Shown here: positions 45,618 to 54,648 of the stretch, in pieces
How positions within the stretch are numbered: the stretch's first letter is position 1
Layout of the letters: every line of letters starts with the position of its first letter
NCBI GenBank assembly: GCA_016717285.1
Contig: JADKFU010000001.1
Location: 558,001 to 622,000 of the forward strand
Direction: 5' to 3'
Length of the DNA: 64,000 bases
From: Chitinophagaceae bacterium
Lineage (GTDB): Bacteria; Bacteroidota; Bacteroidia; Chitinophagales; UBA10324
Made by a program: the position numbers and the translations under genes
Notes under the pieces: generated by a model
What the model saw: the letters and a program-made list of their open reading frames with translations, nothing else
Told to the model about the DNA's origin: nothing
The model's database searches: none

Positions 45618-46466
45618 TTAAAGTTTTATGATTTTTCTGGAAACCGATTTTTCTCCGGCTTGTAATTCCAGGATGTAAACACCTTTTGCATATCCTTCCA
45701 TAGGAAAAGACGGATGGTAAATGCCTGAAGCTTGTGATTCATTCTGTAGTACACCGATCATTTTTCCTGATAAGCTGAACAATGAAACAACAACCTGCTG
45801 TGGTTGATCGAGCGAATAGGTAAGATGAACCTCATTCGCAGCCGGATTGGGATAAATATTAAATGCCGCAAGATCGCCTGTTTCGTCAATTCCAACGCCA
45901 AATGATTCCGGTATCGTGAGTGTGGAAGTATGAATTACATCTCCACTGGTGTTGTTATTGTTGTTGGAAAAATTAAATGCGCCATAAAAAGTTACGGCAC
46001 CGGTTCCGGCAATCGGTGCTGTCCATGAAAAACTCCAGGTAGCAGTATGCCCGGGGAAACTTGTTCCGCCACTTTTATGAGTAATGTATTTATTGGAGGT
46101 AGTGGTAAACTTTGTTTTGTTGGCATCGATCAAAGCCATCGTGCCTAAAATGGTTCCTGTGCTGCTTTGAGGAGAAATTTCAAATCCGAACTTAACCAAA
46201 GAAGGATCTGTAACGGTGGCTGTGATTGTATAAGTACTTCCGGGCTCATAACCTTCTAATGGCACATTTGAAGTAATTACATCAAATATAGCTGTAGCGG
46301 TTCCCGGATGGCAATTGTTTTGAGCGCATGTCTTATTATCGCTTGGTGAACCGGTATTCCCGGATGGTGCCCCCGAACCGTTGCTCGTTGCAGTGTTTAA
46401 TGAACTGCCGATGATTCCTGCAGTGATGGTAAATGCAAGTAGACTGAGAAGTATTTTTTGGGTCAT
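45618..46466 (-). CDS. Reeler-like/choice-of-anchor protein with T9SS type A domain, paralogue A
   Basis: A 282-residue secreted protein: signal peptide (about 1-22), then the motif NKTCAQNNCHPGTATAIF (Cys47, Cys52, His53: a CX4CH arrangement), a Reeler/choice-of-anchor V-type beta domain to about 190 (YTITATVTDPSLVKFGFEIS; ITHKSGGTSFPGHTATWSF; GAVTFYGAFNFSNN), and a type A sorting domain (FNIYPNPAANEVHLTY ... YAKGVYILEL). The motif resembles the heme-c signature CXXCH with two extra residues, so heme binding is possible but unproven. First of three adjacent paralogues on the minus strand, each with its own promoter or terminator. Confidence 0.82.
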   Translation of the reverse strand: MTQKILLSLLAFTITAGIIGSSLNTATSNGSGAPSGNTGSPSDNKTCAQNNCHPGTATAIFDVITSNVPLEGYEPGSTYTITATVTDPSLVKFGFEISPQSSTGTILGTMALIDANKTKFTTTSNKYITHKSGGTSFPGHTATWSFSWTAPIAGTGAVTFYGAFNFSNNNNNTSGDVIHTSTLTIPESFGVGIDETGDLAAFNIYPNPAANEVHLTYSLDQPQQVVVSLFSLSGKMIGVLQNESQASGIYHPSFPMEGYAKGVYILELQAGEKSVSRKIIKL

Positions 46467-46485
46467 TCAGATAGCTATTTTCGCG

Positions 46486-46514
46486 CAAAGCTAATCTACC
46501 GCAGTGATATTCAA
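46486..46514 (-). promoter_or_regulatory. Promoter of Reeler-like paralogue A
   Basis: On the minus strand, TTG (plus-strand CAA 46512-46514), an 18-base spacer and TAGCTTTG (46486-46493) fit the Bacteroidota consensus, 19 bases before the ATG at 46466. Confidence 0.6.
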
Positions 46515-46921
46515 AATATATTCATTGTTAACGGGTGTATGACCAGCTATAATAATAACAGGTTATGATATCTTAACGATTAGCAAAATACCAGCAGTTG
46601 GTCAGGATTTGGTTTCAGCTTGCAGGACAGTAATGCATTAGCAAAATGTTTAAAAGTGAGTCGTTCGGAAAGTCGCAAAGGCGGCAATGGAAATAAGGGA
46701 ATAGAATTTTAAAATTATTTTATCAGTTGAAAGTAGTTACATACGCTGGCTGTGAATAAACCAACTCCCGCGAAGTTGCTGTCGTATGTTGCTTCACAAA
46801 CAATTACGATAAACATCGAAACTATTTTTAAATAGCTTCTTAGAAAATAATAGGGTTTAGCTGTATTCCAAGTAACTCCATCTTTGAAACGTCAGTTCAT
46901 CGGCACATCATCAACAAAAAA

Positions 46922-46950
46922 CAAACCCCTTCCGGTTATGAAGGGGCTTG
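46922..46950 (-). terminator. Terminator of Reeler-like paralogue B
   Basis: CAAACCCCTTC (46922-46932) pairs with GAAGGGGCTTG (46940-46950) with one mismatch. On the minus strand the hairpin is followed by TTTTTTG. It lies about 40 bases past the stop at 46987. Confidence 0.82.
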
Positions 46951-46986
46951 TATTCACTGAATTGAGAGGGAATTTAGAATCTGATA

Positions 46987-47838
46987 TTAAAGTTTTACAA
47001 CTTTTCGTGAAAAGGATTGCTTGCCTGTTTCAAGTCGCACTACATATAGACCTGATTCAATTTTATCAAGTGGATATGAAATGTTATAAGTTCCGGCCTG
47101 TTGTGTTTCATTTGTAAGTTGACTTATCCGTTTTCCTGCTATGTCATATAATGAAATAGTTACGGGTTGTTGTTGCTTTAAATAATAAGTTATGATGACA
47201 TGGTCAGTAGCAGGATTGGGAAATACAGTTAATGAGTTAATTTCAACCACCTCATTTATGCCTACACCAAAAGCTTCCGGTATCGTTAGTGTTGATGAAT
47301 AAGTTACATCTCCGCTTGTGCCGCCATTATTGTTTGAAAAATCAAATGCGCCATAAAAAGTTACGTCGCCGGTGCCTGCAGCCGGTGCTGTCCAGTTAAA
47401 TGACCACGTTCCTGTATGATCCGGAAAACTTGTTCCATTGGTGGTATGCGTAATGTATTTATTTGAGCTGCTCGTAAACTTGGTTTTTACAGCATCTGAA
47501 AGTGCCATTGTTCCCAGCAAACTTCCGGTAGCACTTTGCGGTGTAATCTCAAAACCAAATTTCACAAGCGCAGGATCTGTAACAGTGGCAGTTATCGTAT
47601 AGGTATCGCCGGGAACATAGCCGGTTACCGGAACGTCAGAAGTGATCACGTCAAATATTGCTGTCGCGGTTCCGGGATGGCAACCGCTTTTTGCGCAGGT
47701 CTTATTATTATCATTGGGAGCACCTGCAACTGATGATGGAGCACCGTCCGGATAGCTTTTAGCAGAATTTAGCGAAACGCTTACAATGCCGGATCCGATC
47801 AAACAGGTAATTGCAAAAAAAAGTAGTTTCTTTTTCAT
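46987..47838 (-). CDS. Reeler-like/choice-of-anchor protein with T9SS type A domain, paralogue B
   Basis: A 283-residue secreted protein, closely similar to paralogue A along its whole length: signal peptide (MKKKLLFFAITCLIGSGIVS), CX4CH motif in KTCAKSGCHPGTATAIF, the Reeler-like domain (VPVTGYVPGDTYTITATVTD; GDVTFYGAFDFSNNN) and a type A sorting domain (VFPNPATDHVIITYYL ... IESGLYVVRLE). The frame extends upstream to a TTG at 47859, but ATG 47838 starts the signal peptide and the -7 box overlaps the longer version, so the ATG is preferred. The mature N-terminus SYPDGAPSS is shared with paralogue C, suggesting B and C are the closer pair there. Confidence 0.82.
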   Translation of the reverse strand: MKKKLLFFAITCLIGSGIVSVSLNSAKSYPDGAPSSVAGAPNDNNKTCAKSGCHPGTATAIFDVITSDVPVTGYVPGDTYTITATVTDPALVKFGFEITPQSATGSLLGTMALSDAVKTKFTSSSNKYITHTTNGTSFPDHTGTWSFNWTAPAAGTGDVTFYGAFDFSNNNGGTSGDVTYSSTLTIPEAFGVGINEVVEINSLTVFPNPATDHVIITYYLKQQQPVTISLYDIAGKRISQLTNETQQAGTYNISYPLDKIESGLYVVRLETGKQSFSRKVVKL

Positions 47839-47856
47839 AACAAATTTAATTTGAGT

Positions 47857-47864
47857 CAAATCTA
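47857..47864 (-). promoter_or_regulatory. -7 box (TAGATTTG) of Reeler-like paralogue B
   Basis: Minus-strand TAGATTTG lies 18 bases before the ATG at 47838. No TTG sits at the normal -33 distance. Its position inside the longer frame supports the downstream ATG as start. Confidence 0.45.
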
Positions 47865-48220
47865 AGAGCAGTTAATCTGATTGAAAAAAGTAGTGAGCTG
47901 AACAGGAGTTTTTGTACTTCGATTGGGAGAAATGACGGACTTGAGGAATAAGGGTTGAATTGGTCTATAGTCAATAGTCATTGGTCATTTGTCATTGTGA
48001 ATTCTATGAAGTTTGCTGGATGTTTAAAGGGCAGTGCTCATGAGCCGTTAGTTGTTGGCAGATTCCAAATAAAATATTTCCTGCAATTATAGTTTGCTTG
48101 AGAGTTCATTTAAATAAAATTGATATTGGTAAAAACGGGAATGTTCGCGTAATAGTAAAAATAGTGGAACTGAAATTTCCTTCAAACTATTAATTGAAGG
48201 ACTGTAAAAGGACCAAAAAA

Positions 48221-48249
48221 AGCAAAAGGGGCGATAAACCCCTTTTGCT
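48221..48249 (-). terminator. Terminator of Reeler-like paralogue C
   Basis: A perfect 11-bp stem, AGCAAAAGGGG (48221-48231) and CCCCTTTTGCT (48239-48249), with loop CGATAAA. On the minus strand it is followed by TTTTTTT, 20 bases past the stop at 48269. Confidence 0.9.
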
Positions 48250-48268
48250 TTTTAGATTCGGTGAAAAA

Positions 48269-49564
48269 TTATTCTGATTTTACAATTTTAATTGTCTGCT
48301 GAAGTGCACCTTGTTCAACTCTAACAAAGTATATTCCGGGAGACAAATCTTCATTAATTGCTAATGGAACAGAAGGATCAATGCCGTTATATTCATGCAG
48401 TGTTCTTCCGCTGAGATCCATGAGTTTCACGGTAGTTTTTTCATTGGAAACTGACCCTATGTTTATAATAACTGAATGCGTGAATGGATTTGGATAAGCG
48501 GCTGCAGCGAGCGTGGCCTCTTCTCCAAGCTTGCAATTAATAGTTACGGCAGTTGCTTTGGAAGTTTTGTTGCAACCTGTAGCAGTGATCGTAACTTTTA
48601 CAGTATAAGAACCAGCCAACGTAGCGAGATAAGTGCTATTGGTTGCTCCGCTTATATTAACGCCGTCCTTCAACCATTTGTAAGTAACGCCTGTAGTTGG
48701 AGTTCCTCCTCTTGTCAACAGTACACTACCTGCTGAACAGGCACCTGCTGATATAGTGGCAGTGGGTGCAGCATTTACGGTTATCGTAACGGTTTTGCTA
48801 CATGCGCCACCATCACCGGTAACAGTGTAGGTAGTAGTGGTGGTAGGCTTCGCTGAAACAACAGCACCAGTGGTTACATCCAATCCGGTAGCCGGAGCCC
48901 AGGTATAAGTAGTGGCGCCGCTTGCAGTAAGTGTTTGCTTTTTCCCTTTGCAAATGGTTCCTGATGCCGGACTAACTGAAACATTACACGCAGAAACGGC
49001 TTCCTGCACTGTGTAGGTTGATGTTTTTACGATGTCTCCGCTCGTACCTCCATTGTTATTTGCATACATAAATGCGCCATAAAATGTTACCGCACCGGTT
49101 CCTGCTGCTGGTGCAGTCCAGTCAAATGACCACGTAGCCGTATGACCGGTCCAACTGTTTCCTGAAGTAGTGTGTGTAATGTATTTGTTATTACTGCTTG
49201 TAAACTTGGTCTTCACAGTATTTGTCAATGCCATTGTACCTAAAAGAGTACCGGTGATGCTCTGCGGTGAAATTTCAAATCCAAACCGTACAATGGATGG
49301 ATCTGTTATACTTGCCGTAACAGTATAAGTTGTACCCGGCACATAACCTGAAGCAGGAATCGTTGAGGTCATGGCATTCAGCATGGTGGTAGCAGTTCCC
49401 GAATGACACCCGCTCTTCGTGCAGGTTTTGTTTGCATCGCCGGGCGAACCTGTAACTGTTGACGGAGCGCCGTCGGGATAGCTTGTTGCGGTAATAAACG
49501 TGGCGCTTATGATTCCGGTGGCAACTACACAGGCAATCATAATGGAAAGTAATTTGTTTTTCAT
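48269..49564 (-). CDS. Reeler-like/choice-of-anchor protein with extra Ig-like repeats and T9SS type A domain, paralogue C
   Basis: A 431-residue secreted protein. It has a signal peptide (about 1-28), the CX4CH motif in KTCTKSGCHSGTATTM, and the Reeler-like domain (YVPGTTYTVTASITDPSIVR; GAVTFYGAFMYANNNGGTSG) as in paralogues A and B. Between that domain and the sorting tail are two added Ig-like units (CKGKKQTLTASGATTYTWAP; VLLTRGGTPTTGVTYKWLKD) of the kind also used in the type B adhesin at 32337. The type A sorting domain is at about 355-431 (AYPNPFTHSVIINIG). It looks like a fusion made by inserting adhesin modules into an ancestral copy. It has a strong terminator. Confidence 0.82.
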   Translation of the reverse strand: MKNKLLSIMIACVVATGIISATFITATSYPDGAPSTVTGSPGDANKTCTKSGCHSGTATTMLNAMTSTIPASGYVPGTTYTVTASITDPSIVRFGFEISPQSITGTLLGTMALTNTVKTKFTSSNNKYITHTTSGNSWTGHTATWSFDWTAPAAGTGAVTFYGAFMYANNNGGTSGDIVKTSTYTVQEAVSACNVSVSPASGTICKGKKQTLTASGATTYTWAPATGLDVTTGAVVSAKPTTTTTYTVTGDGGACSKTVTITVNAAPTATISAGACSAGSVLLTRGGTPTTGVTYKWLKDGVNISGATNSTYLATLAGSYTVKVTITATGCNKTSKATAVTINCKLGEEATLAAAAYPNPFTHSVIINIGSVSNEKTTVKLMDLSGRTLHEYNGIDPSVPLAINEDLSPGIYFVRVEQGALQQTIKIVKSE

Positions 49565-49742
49565 TTTTGGGTTAGTTAAAAGATGAATTGATTACAACCA
49601 AAAATCGGTGGTACTTGCGACAACCCACAAACAACAATACTCAAACGGTGAATTGGAAAGTTAAACGGTTTATAACCAAACCTGAACGGAGAAATCAAGC
49701 TTACGCATAAATATAAATAATAATTTGAACTTATATTATTAA

Positions 49743-51440
49743 TTAATTCAACGCGTTGTCATCAACAGTCTTAAGCCAATTTTCAATAGCAGTAATTGTT
49801 TGGGAAGATGATTTCGTATCAAAAGGAGATTTTAATCCCGCTACTGCTACGAGTTTCAAAAATGATTTGCTGCCGCCTTCCCTGCATAATCTGATATAAT
49901 CTTCGATAGCGGCTTTTGGGTTCTCATTTGATTTTACCCAAAACTGAAAAGCACATAATTGCGCCAGTGTATAATCAATGTAATAAAAAGGGTGTTTGTA
50001 AATATGAGCCTGACGTTGCCAGAAACCTCCTGACTCTAAGAAGTCATTGTTTTCATACAAACGGTGTGGCAGGTATTTCTTTTCCAATGAGCGCCAGTAA
50101 ATGTTTCTTTCTGCAGGCGTGAGTTCAGGATGTTCATACATGTGATGTTGGAATTCATCCACCGCTACACCATAAGGAAGAAAAATAAGTGAGTGACTCA
50201 GGTGTGCAAACTTGTATTTGTCTGTCTGACCGTTAAAAAATAAATGCATCCATGGCCAGGTTAAAAATTCCATGCTCATAGAATGTATTTCGGCTGCTTC
50301 GCTCGTCGGAAAATAATATTCTTCCATTCCAAGATGCCTGCTGCAATAGGTTTGAAAAGCATGTCCGGCCTCATGGGTCAGCACATCAATGTCACCGGAA
50401 GTACCATTGAAATTTGAAAAAATAAACGGGCTTCTTGTTTCACTGAGAAAGGTGCAGTATCCACCGCTTGCCTTGTTGGGCTTATTTACAAGATCCATCA
50501 ATTCGTTGTCAATCATATAACTGAAAAACTCTCCTGTTTCCGGTGAAAGTTCATTATACATCTGTCTTGCATGCTCTACAATCCAGTCAGGTGATCCATG
50601 CGGCGTTGCATTTCCTGAGGTAAAGTCCAGCGGTTCATCAAAGTAAATTAGCTGATCAAGCCCGAGCCGTTTGCGTTGACGTTCTTTAAGTTCAGAAACG
50701 AGCGGTACAATTTTCACTTCCACCATTTTCCGAAAATCTTTTACCATCGCAGCATCATAATCTGTACGGCACATTCTGAGGTAGCCGACCTGCACAAAAT
50801 TTTCGAAGCCAAGTTTTAAAGCTATGTCATGACGAACTTTTACCAGGTCATCATAAATCCGGTCGAGCGCTGCGGCATTTGCTTTAAAGAATTCATCAGT
50901 CTTTTCATGAGCGGCTTGGCGGATGTTACGATCTGTTGAAAGTTTATAGGGAACCATGCCGCTGAGGTTCAGCTTTTTTCCATCAAACTCAATCTGTGCC
51001 GTAGCAATCAGTTTGGTATATTCTGTAGTCAGTTCATTCTCCCGCTGAAGGTCTGCAATAATTGATGGAGAAAATGTCTGAAGGGTAACTTTTGCAATAT
51101 CAAACAACTGTTGTCCATAATGCTTTTCCAGTTCAGGTCTGCAGGAAGAAGACAGCAACACTTTATAAAATTCGGAAACAAGATCAAGATAGTTAGGGTA
51201 AGAGTTGTCGAAGTATTCCTGTTCTGCTTCAAAAAAAACATCACTCGTATCAATAGTATGCCTGATGCTGGCAACGTTGCTCATGGTTTCAAAATGAGCA
51301 CGTAACTTATAAATCTGATCAATAATGGAAATCTGAACGTCGCGTTCTTTTGACTCTTTAAGCTGCTCAAGTAAAGTGTTAAACTTTGTCCCGATATTTT
51401 CGAGATCAGGACGCACGTAGGTAATTTGGCTGAATTTCAT
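49743..51440 (-). CDS. M3 family oligoendopeptidase
   Basis: A 565-residue cytosolic zinc metallopeptidase of the M3 (thimet/PepF) family that cleaves short peptides. The zinc motif HEAGH is at 356-360 in DVLTHEAGHAFQTYCS, with the third ligand supplied by a glutamate in TSEAAEIHSM (about Glu381) and the family motif YYFPTSEAAEIHSMSMEFL around it. The C-terminal helical lid with QRQAHIYKHPFYYIDYTLAQ is typical of PepF-like members. Length matches the 560-600 residue Bacteroidota group. It lies 49 bases downstream of folB on the same strand. Confidence 0.92.
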   Translation of the reverse strand: MKFSQITYVRPDLENIGTKFNTLLEQLKESKERDVQISIIDQIYKLRAHFETMSNVASIRHTIDTSDVFFEAEQEYFDNSYPNYLDLVSEFYKVLLSSSCRPELEKHYGQQLFDIAKVTLQTFSPSIIADLQRENELTTEYTKLIATAQIEFDGKKLNLSGMVPYKLSTDRNIRQAAHEKTDEFFKANAAALDRIYDDLVKVRHDIALKLGFENFVQVGYLRMCRTDYDAAMVKDFRKMVEVKIVPLVSELKERQRKRLGLDQLIYFDEPLDFTSGNATPHGSPDWIVEHARQMYNELSPETGEFFSYMIDNELMDLVNKPNKASGGYCTFLSETRSPFIFSNFNGTSGDIDVLTHEAGHAFQTYCSRHLGMEEYYFPTSEAAEIHSMSMEFLTWPWMHLFFNGQTDKYKFAHLSHSLIFLPYGVAVDEFQHHMYEHPELTPAERNIYWRSLEKKYLPHRLYENNDFLESGGFWQRQAHIYKHPFYYIDYTLAQLCAFQFWVKSNENPKAAIEDYIRLCREGGSKSFLKLVAVAGLKSPFDTKSSSQTITAIENWLKTVDDNALN

Positions 51441-51456
51441 AGTAGCGTAAAGAGCG

Positions 51457-51486
51457 CAAAAATAAATGGAATAAAGCGACCTTCAA
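51457..51486 (-). promoter_or_regulatory. Promoter of the M3 peptidase gene
   Basis: Minus-strand TTG (plus CAA 51484-51486), a 19-base spacer and TATTTTTG (51457-51464) match the Bacteroidota consensus exactly, 17 bases before the ATG. The -33 element lies just inside the folB stop region, so the peptidase can be made apart from folB. Confidence 0.6.
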
Positions 51487-51489
51487 TAT

Positions 51490-51858
51490 CTATTTATGAA
51501 TATTTCTTACCCAATTGTCTTCTACCCAAACTTTTTTAACGCGGCCATGCAATGGTGGATTCAGCTTGGCTACTCTCACCTTCAAACTGTAAACCGAAGG
51601 ATAGATATTTGATATACCGCTGATAATTTTTTGAACTGCAGTTTCCAGCAGATGCATGGGTTCGAGCATTACTTTGCGAACTGTTTCATATACTTCCTCG
51701 TAGTCAACAGTCCGGGTTAATTCATCACCGGTTGAACCCCCGGTAAAGTTGACCGCCATTTTGATGGAAACTTCTATTTCATTACCAAGCAATTGTTCTG
51801 CTTCATAATAACCAACGTGCGCATGAAACTTCATGCCTTCGAATGCAATCACTGCCAT
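51490..51858 (-). CDS. folB: Dihydroneopterin aldolase
   Basis: A 122-residue folate-pathway enzyme that converts 7,8-dihydroneopterin to 6-hydroxymethyl-dihydropterin and glycolaldehyde. Family features are the N-terminal IAFEGMKFHAHVGYYEAEQ (with the pterin-binding glutamate), LTRTVDYEEVYETVRKVM, HLLETAVQKI and the late VRVAKLNPPLHG that holds the catalytic lysine. The frame starts at a TTG two codons earlier (51864), but ATG 51858 fits the family start. Length is normal. The M3 peptidase gene follows at 49 bases. Confidence 0.93.
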   Translation of the reverse strand: MAVIAFEGMKFHAHVGYYEAEQLLGNEIEVSIKMAVNFTGGSTGDELTRTVDYEEVYETVRKVMLEPMHLLETAVQKIISGISNIYPSVYSLKVRVAKLNPPLHGRVKKVWVEDNWVRNIHK

Positions 51859-52149
51859 TCTCAAAAATAATTAGATGTGTTGAAGTGTCAAATATCAGCA
51901 AATATTAACGGCATGCAGAATCAATTGAAACAGTTTGTTAAAAAAGAAACGAATGACAACAATAATTGAGAATGAATGTGGTCATGAGCAGGTCAGCAAT
52001 AAGTCCGTCCCTATTTATTTCGGGATTTTTCAAAAGTCATGCATTGTCTTATTTGCACTTCACTATTTTACACCCACATTGAAAGAGATGTTTCAGAATT
52101 GTTCAGTTCCGCTATTTTTTTAATCCTATTACAGGTAAGAGTTTGAATC

Positions 52150-53274
52150 ATGGCCAAAAGGAAATTTCGTGTTGCATTCAGTACCATTGCGGCTGCATCA
52201 TTCGGAATATTTTTTAAGCTGGTTGTAAAATATCCAGTCGACAAAAAATACCTGGGAAGGGGCTTATTGGCAGGAGCGGTGAGCTTATTGTCGGAACCAT
52301 TTAGATGGATAGAGCAACTTTTATATTCCCGCAAATTGTCGCGTACTCCAATGCCGGAGTCACCTGTTTTTATTTTAGGACACTGGCGCAGCGGAACAAC
52401 GCTGCTGCACAACGTACTTTGCAAAGACGAACAATTTGCATTTGTCACAACCTATCAAAGCGTATTTGTAAACCAGTTTTTTGCAAGCAGATGGTTATTC
52501 AGATCGTTAATGAAATGGCTGATGCCGGAAAAGCGACCTTCGGATAATGTGCTGTTGTCGCCTGACTTCCCACAGGAAGAAGGTTTTGCTTTGTGCAACA
52601 TAAATTCCTATTCCTTTTACAATTACTGGTATTTCCCGCATCAATGGAAAATATTTTATGATGAATATGTTTCGCGAAATGGTATGTCTGAAAAGAAGAA
52701 ACAAATCTGCAACAGGCAATACAAAAAGCTGATCGCGCAATCATTAATCGAACACAAACGGGATGGATTTATTTCCAAGAATCCAGCGAACACAGGCAGC
52801 ATTAAACAGGTTCTTGAAATGTTTCCGAACGCAAAATTCATTTACATCTACCGGAATCCCTTGATGGTTTTTCAATCCACCCTAAATTTTTTTTCCGCAG
52901 TAATGGAAACATTGCAACTGCAGGAATTTACAAACGAAGAAATGGAAGAAATGATTTTTGAATTGTATGAAAAACTGATTAAAGATTATGAATTGCAAAA
53001 ATCATTGATACCAGCACACCACCTTATTGAAATACGATATGAAGAATTTCTGAAAAGCCCTGTCGAACATCTGAAGCTGATTTATTCAACCTTGCAATTG
53101 AATGGTTTTGAAATGGCGCTTCCTCACTTCATTACTTATCTGGATACACAAAAGCGGTTTGAAAAAAATAAACATGAATTTGACAAGATGCAACTTGACA
53201 GGATCTTGAAGCGTTGGGATTTTGCTATGAAGCATTATGGCTATTTAACACCATCAACTGATGAACCTGCCTGA
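52150..53274 (+). CDS. PAPS-dependent sulfotransferase family protein
   Basis: A 374-residue protein of the P-loop sulfotransferase family, which moves sulfate from PAPS to hydroxyl or amino groups. The 5'-phosphosulfate loop is FILGHWRSGTTLLHNVL (about 72-90), with the glycine-arginine-serine-glycine-threonine core. The 3'-phosphate site is FIYIYRNPLMVFQSTLN (arginine and serine, about 227-244), and a RYEEFLKSPVEHL helix follows. An N-terminal segment (about 8-45) is mildly hydrophobic and may attach it to the inner membrane. Long inserted helices separate it from cytosolic aryl sulfotransferases; a lipid or glycan acceptor is possible. Its gene is preceded by an AT-rich 285-base gap. Confidence 0.85.
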   Translation: MAKRKFRVAFSTIAAASFGIFFKLVVKYPVDKKYLGRGLLAGAVSLLSEPFRWIEQLLYSRKLSRTPMPESPVFILGHWRSGTTLLHNVLCKDEQFAFVTTYQSVFVNQFFASRWLFRSLMKWLMPEKRPSDNVLLSPDFPQEEGFALCNINSYSFYNYWYFPHQWKIFYDEYVSRNGMSEKKKQICNRQYKKLIAQSLIEHKRDGFISKNPANTGSIKQVLEMFPNAKFIYIYRNPLMVFQSTLNFFSAVMETLQLQEFTNEEMEEMIFELYEKLIKDYELQKSLIPAHHLIEIRYEEFLKSPVEHLKLIYSTLQLNGFEMALPHFITYLDTQKRFEKNKHEFDKMQLDRILKRWDFAMKHYGYLTPSTDEPA

Positions 53275-53284
53275 ATTGTGCCAC

Positions 53285-53400
53285 ACCGCTCTAAACCCTC
53301 TAAACATTATAAACCCTTCAAACTCTTCAAGCCCTTCACTACCTGAACCATCTAAATCTTTCAACCCCTGAACCCATTAAACCTTTCCTTCTTTATTTCC
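53285..53400. repeat. AAACCCTTC-type intergenic repeat
   Basis: A C-rich run of degenerate copies (CTAAACCCTC, TAAACCCTTCAAACTCTTC, GAACCATCTAAATC, AACCCATTAAACC) between the sulfotransferase and acyl-CoA dehydrogenase genes. It is the same style as the element at 39855-39975 and a shorter piece at about 55040-55075. Confidence 0.65.
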
Positions 53401-53414
53401 CCAACTTCAATCCC

Positions 53415-53422
53415 TACATTTG
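53415..53422 (+). promoter_or_regulatory. -7 box (TACATTTG) before the acyl-CoA dehydrogenase gene
   Basis: TACATTTG fits TAnnTTTG and lies 19 bases before the ATG at 53442. No TTG is found at -33. Confidence 0.4.
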
Positions 53423-53441
53423 CACCACAAAAAAGCAACCT

Positions 53442-54620
53442 ATGCCCATAGATCGTTACCAGCAACCGGATTATTACCAGGTAGATGAATTATTAACCGA
53501 TGAGCAGAAACTGATTCGAGATACAGTTCGTGCATGGGTAAAAAAGGAAGTTTCTCCCATTATTGAGGACTATGCACAACGTGCTGAGTTTCCCAAACAG
53601 TTGATCAAAGGGTTGGCAGAGCAAGGTTGTTTTGGTCCAACCATTCCGGTTGAATATGGCGGAGGTGGCCTGGATCATATTTCTTATGGACTGATGATGC
53701 AGGAAATTGAGCGTGGTGATTCAGGTGTTCGTTCAACGGCTTCTGTACAGGGTTCTTTGGTGATGTATCCGATTTATGCGTATGGAAGTGAAGAGCAACG
53801 TAAAAAATATTTACCGAAGCTGGCAAGCGGAGAATGGATGGGTTGTTTCGGATTGACGGAGCCTGATTATGGTTCCAACCCTTCCGACATGATCACCAAT
53901 ATTAAAGATGCCGGCGACCATGTGATTTTAAATGGCGCAAAAATGTGGATCTCCAATTCACCTTTTGCAGATATTGCGGTAGTGTGGGCAAAAGACGAAG
54001 CAGGCGTCATCCGTGGATTGATTGTAGAGCGCGGCATGAAAGGATTCACCACGCCTGAAACACATGGTAAATGGTCGTTGCGGGCATCCGCTACGGGAGA
54101 ATTGGTTTTCGATAACGTTCAGGTTCCAAAGGAAAATATTCTTCCGAATGTAAAAGGACTGAAAGGTCCATTGGGTTGCTTGAGCAAAGCACGTTACGGA
54201 ATTGCATGGGGCGCATTAGGTGCTGCGATGGATTGTTATGATTCTGCGTTGCGTTATTCACAGGAACGCATTCAGTTCGGCAGGCCGATAGGAGGGTTTC
54301 AGCTCACGCAAAAGAAACTTGCTGAGATGATTACAGAAATCACCAAAGCACAACTATTGGTTTGGCGATTGGGCGTATTGATGAATGAAAACCGTGCAAC
54401 ACCCGGACAAATTTCCATGGCGAAAAGAAATTCTGTGGAAATCGCATTAAACATTGCGCGGGAAGCAAGACAGATACACGGCGGCATGGGCATTACCGGC
54501 GAATATCCGATCATGCGACACATGATGAATCTTGAATCAGTTGTAACTTATGAAGGAACACATGATATTCATCTGTTGATTACGGGAATGGATGTTACAG
54601 GGTTGAATGCATTTAAGTAA
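53442..54620 (+). CDS. Acyl-CoA dehydrogenase, glutaryl-CoA dehydrogenase-like
   Basis: A 392-residue FAD enzyme of the acyl-CoA dehydrogenase family. Features are DEQKLIRDTVRAWVKKEVSP at the N-terminus, the FAD/substrate loop MGCFGLTEPDYGSNPSDM, WISNSPFADIAVVWAK, ERIQFGRPIGGFQLTQKKLA and the catalytic glutamate in TYEGTHDIHLLITG (Glu371). The TYEGTHDIH form and the lack of long extensions match glutaryl-CoA dehydrogenases, which oxidise and decarboxylate glutaryl-CoA to crotonyl-CoA in lysine and tryptophan breakdown. A related short-chain substrate cannot be excluded. It seems to be a single-gene unit. Confidence 0.9.
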   Translation: MPIDRYQQPDYYQVDELLTDEQKLIRDTVRAWVKKEVSPIIEDYAQRAEFPKQLIKGLAEQGCFGPTIPVEYGGGGLDHISYGLMMQEIERGDSGVRSTASVQGSLVMYPIYAYGSEEQRKKYLPKLASGEWMGCFGLTEPDYGSNPSDMITNIKDAGDHVILNGAKMWISNSPFADIAVVWAKDEAGVIRGLIVERGMKGFTTPETHGKWSLRASATGELVFDNVQVPKENILPNVKGLKGPLGCLSKARYGIAWGALGAAMDCYDSALRYSQERIQFGRPIGGFQLTQKKLAEMITEITKAQLLVWRLGVLMNENRATPGQISMAKRNSVEIALNIAREARQIHGGMGITGEYPIMRHMMNLESVVTYEGTHDIHLLITGMDVTGLNAFK

Positions 54621-54648
54621 TAGAAGCCTGATAGACCTTTCAATCTAT

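Larger units (their letters stand above)
46467..46986. other. Intergenic region between Reeler-like paralogues A and B
   Basis: About 520 bases. It holds the promoter of paralogue A (46486-46514), the terminator of paralogue B (46922-46950) and one TTCATCGGCACATCA repeat word (about 46896-46910) that recurs near 32320. No gene is seen in the remainder. Confidence 0.55.
47839..48268. other. Intergenic region between Reeler-like paralogues B and C
   Basis: About 430 bases holding the -7 box of paralogue B, a TAGTCAATAGTCATTGGTCA-type repeat at 47961-48000 and the terminator of paralogue C at 48221-48249. Nothing else is recognisable. Confidence 0.55.

Noticed and set aside
51935..52123. 62-residue plus-strand frame between folB and the sulfotransferase
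   Set aside because: No ribosome site, no recognisable feature and mixed hydrophobic/charged composition without a signal; treated as non-coding.
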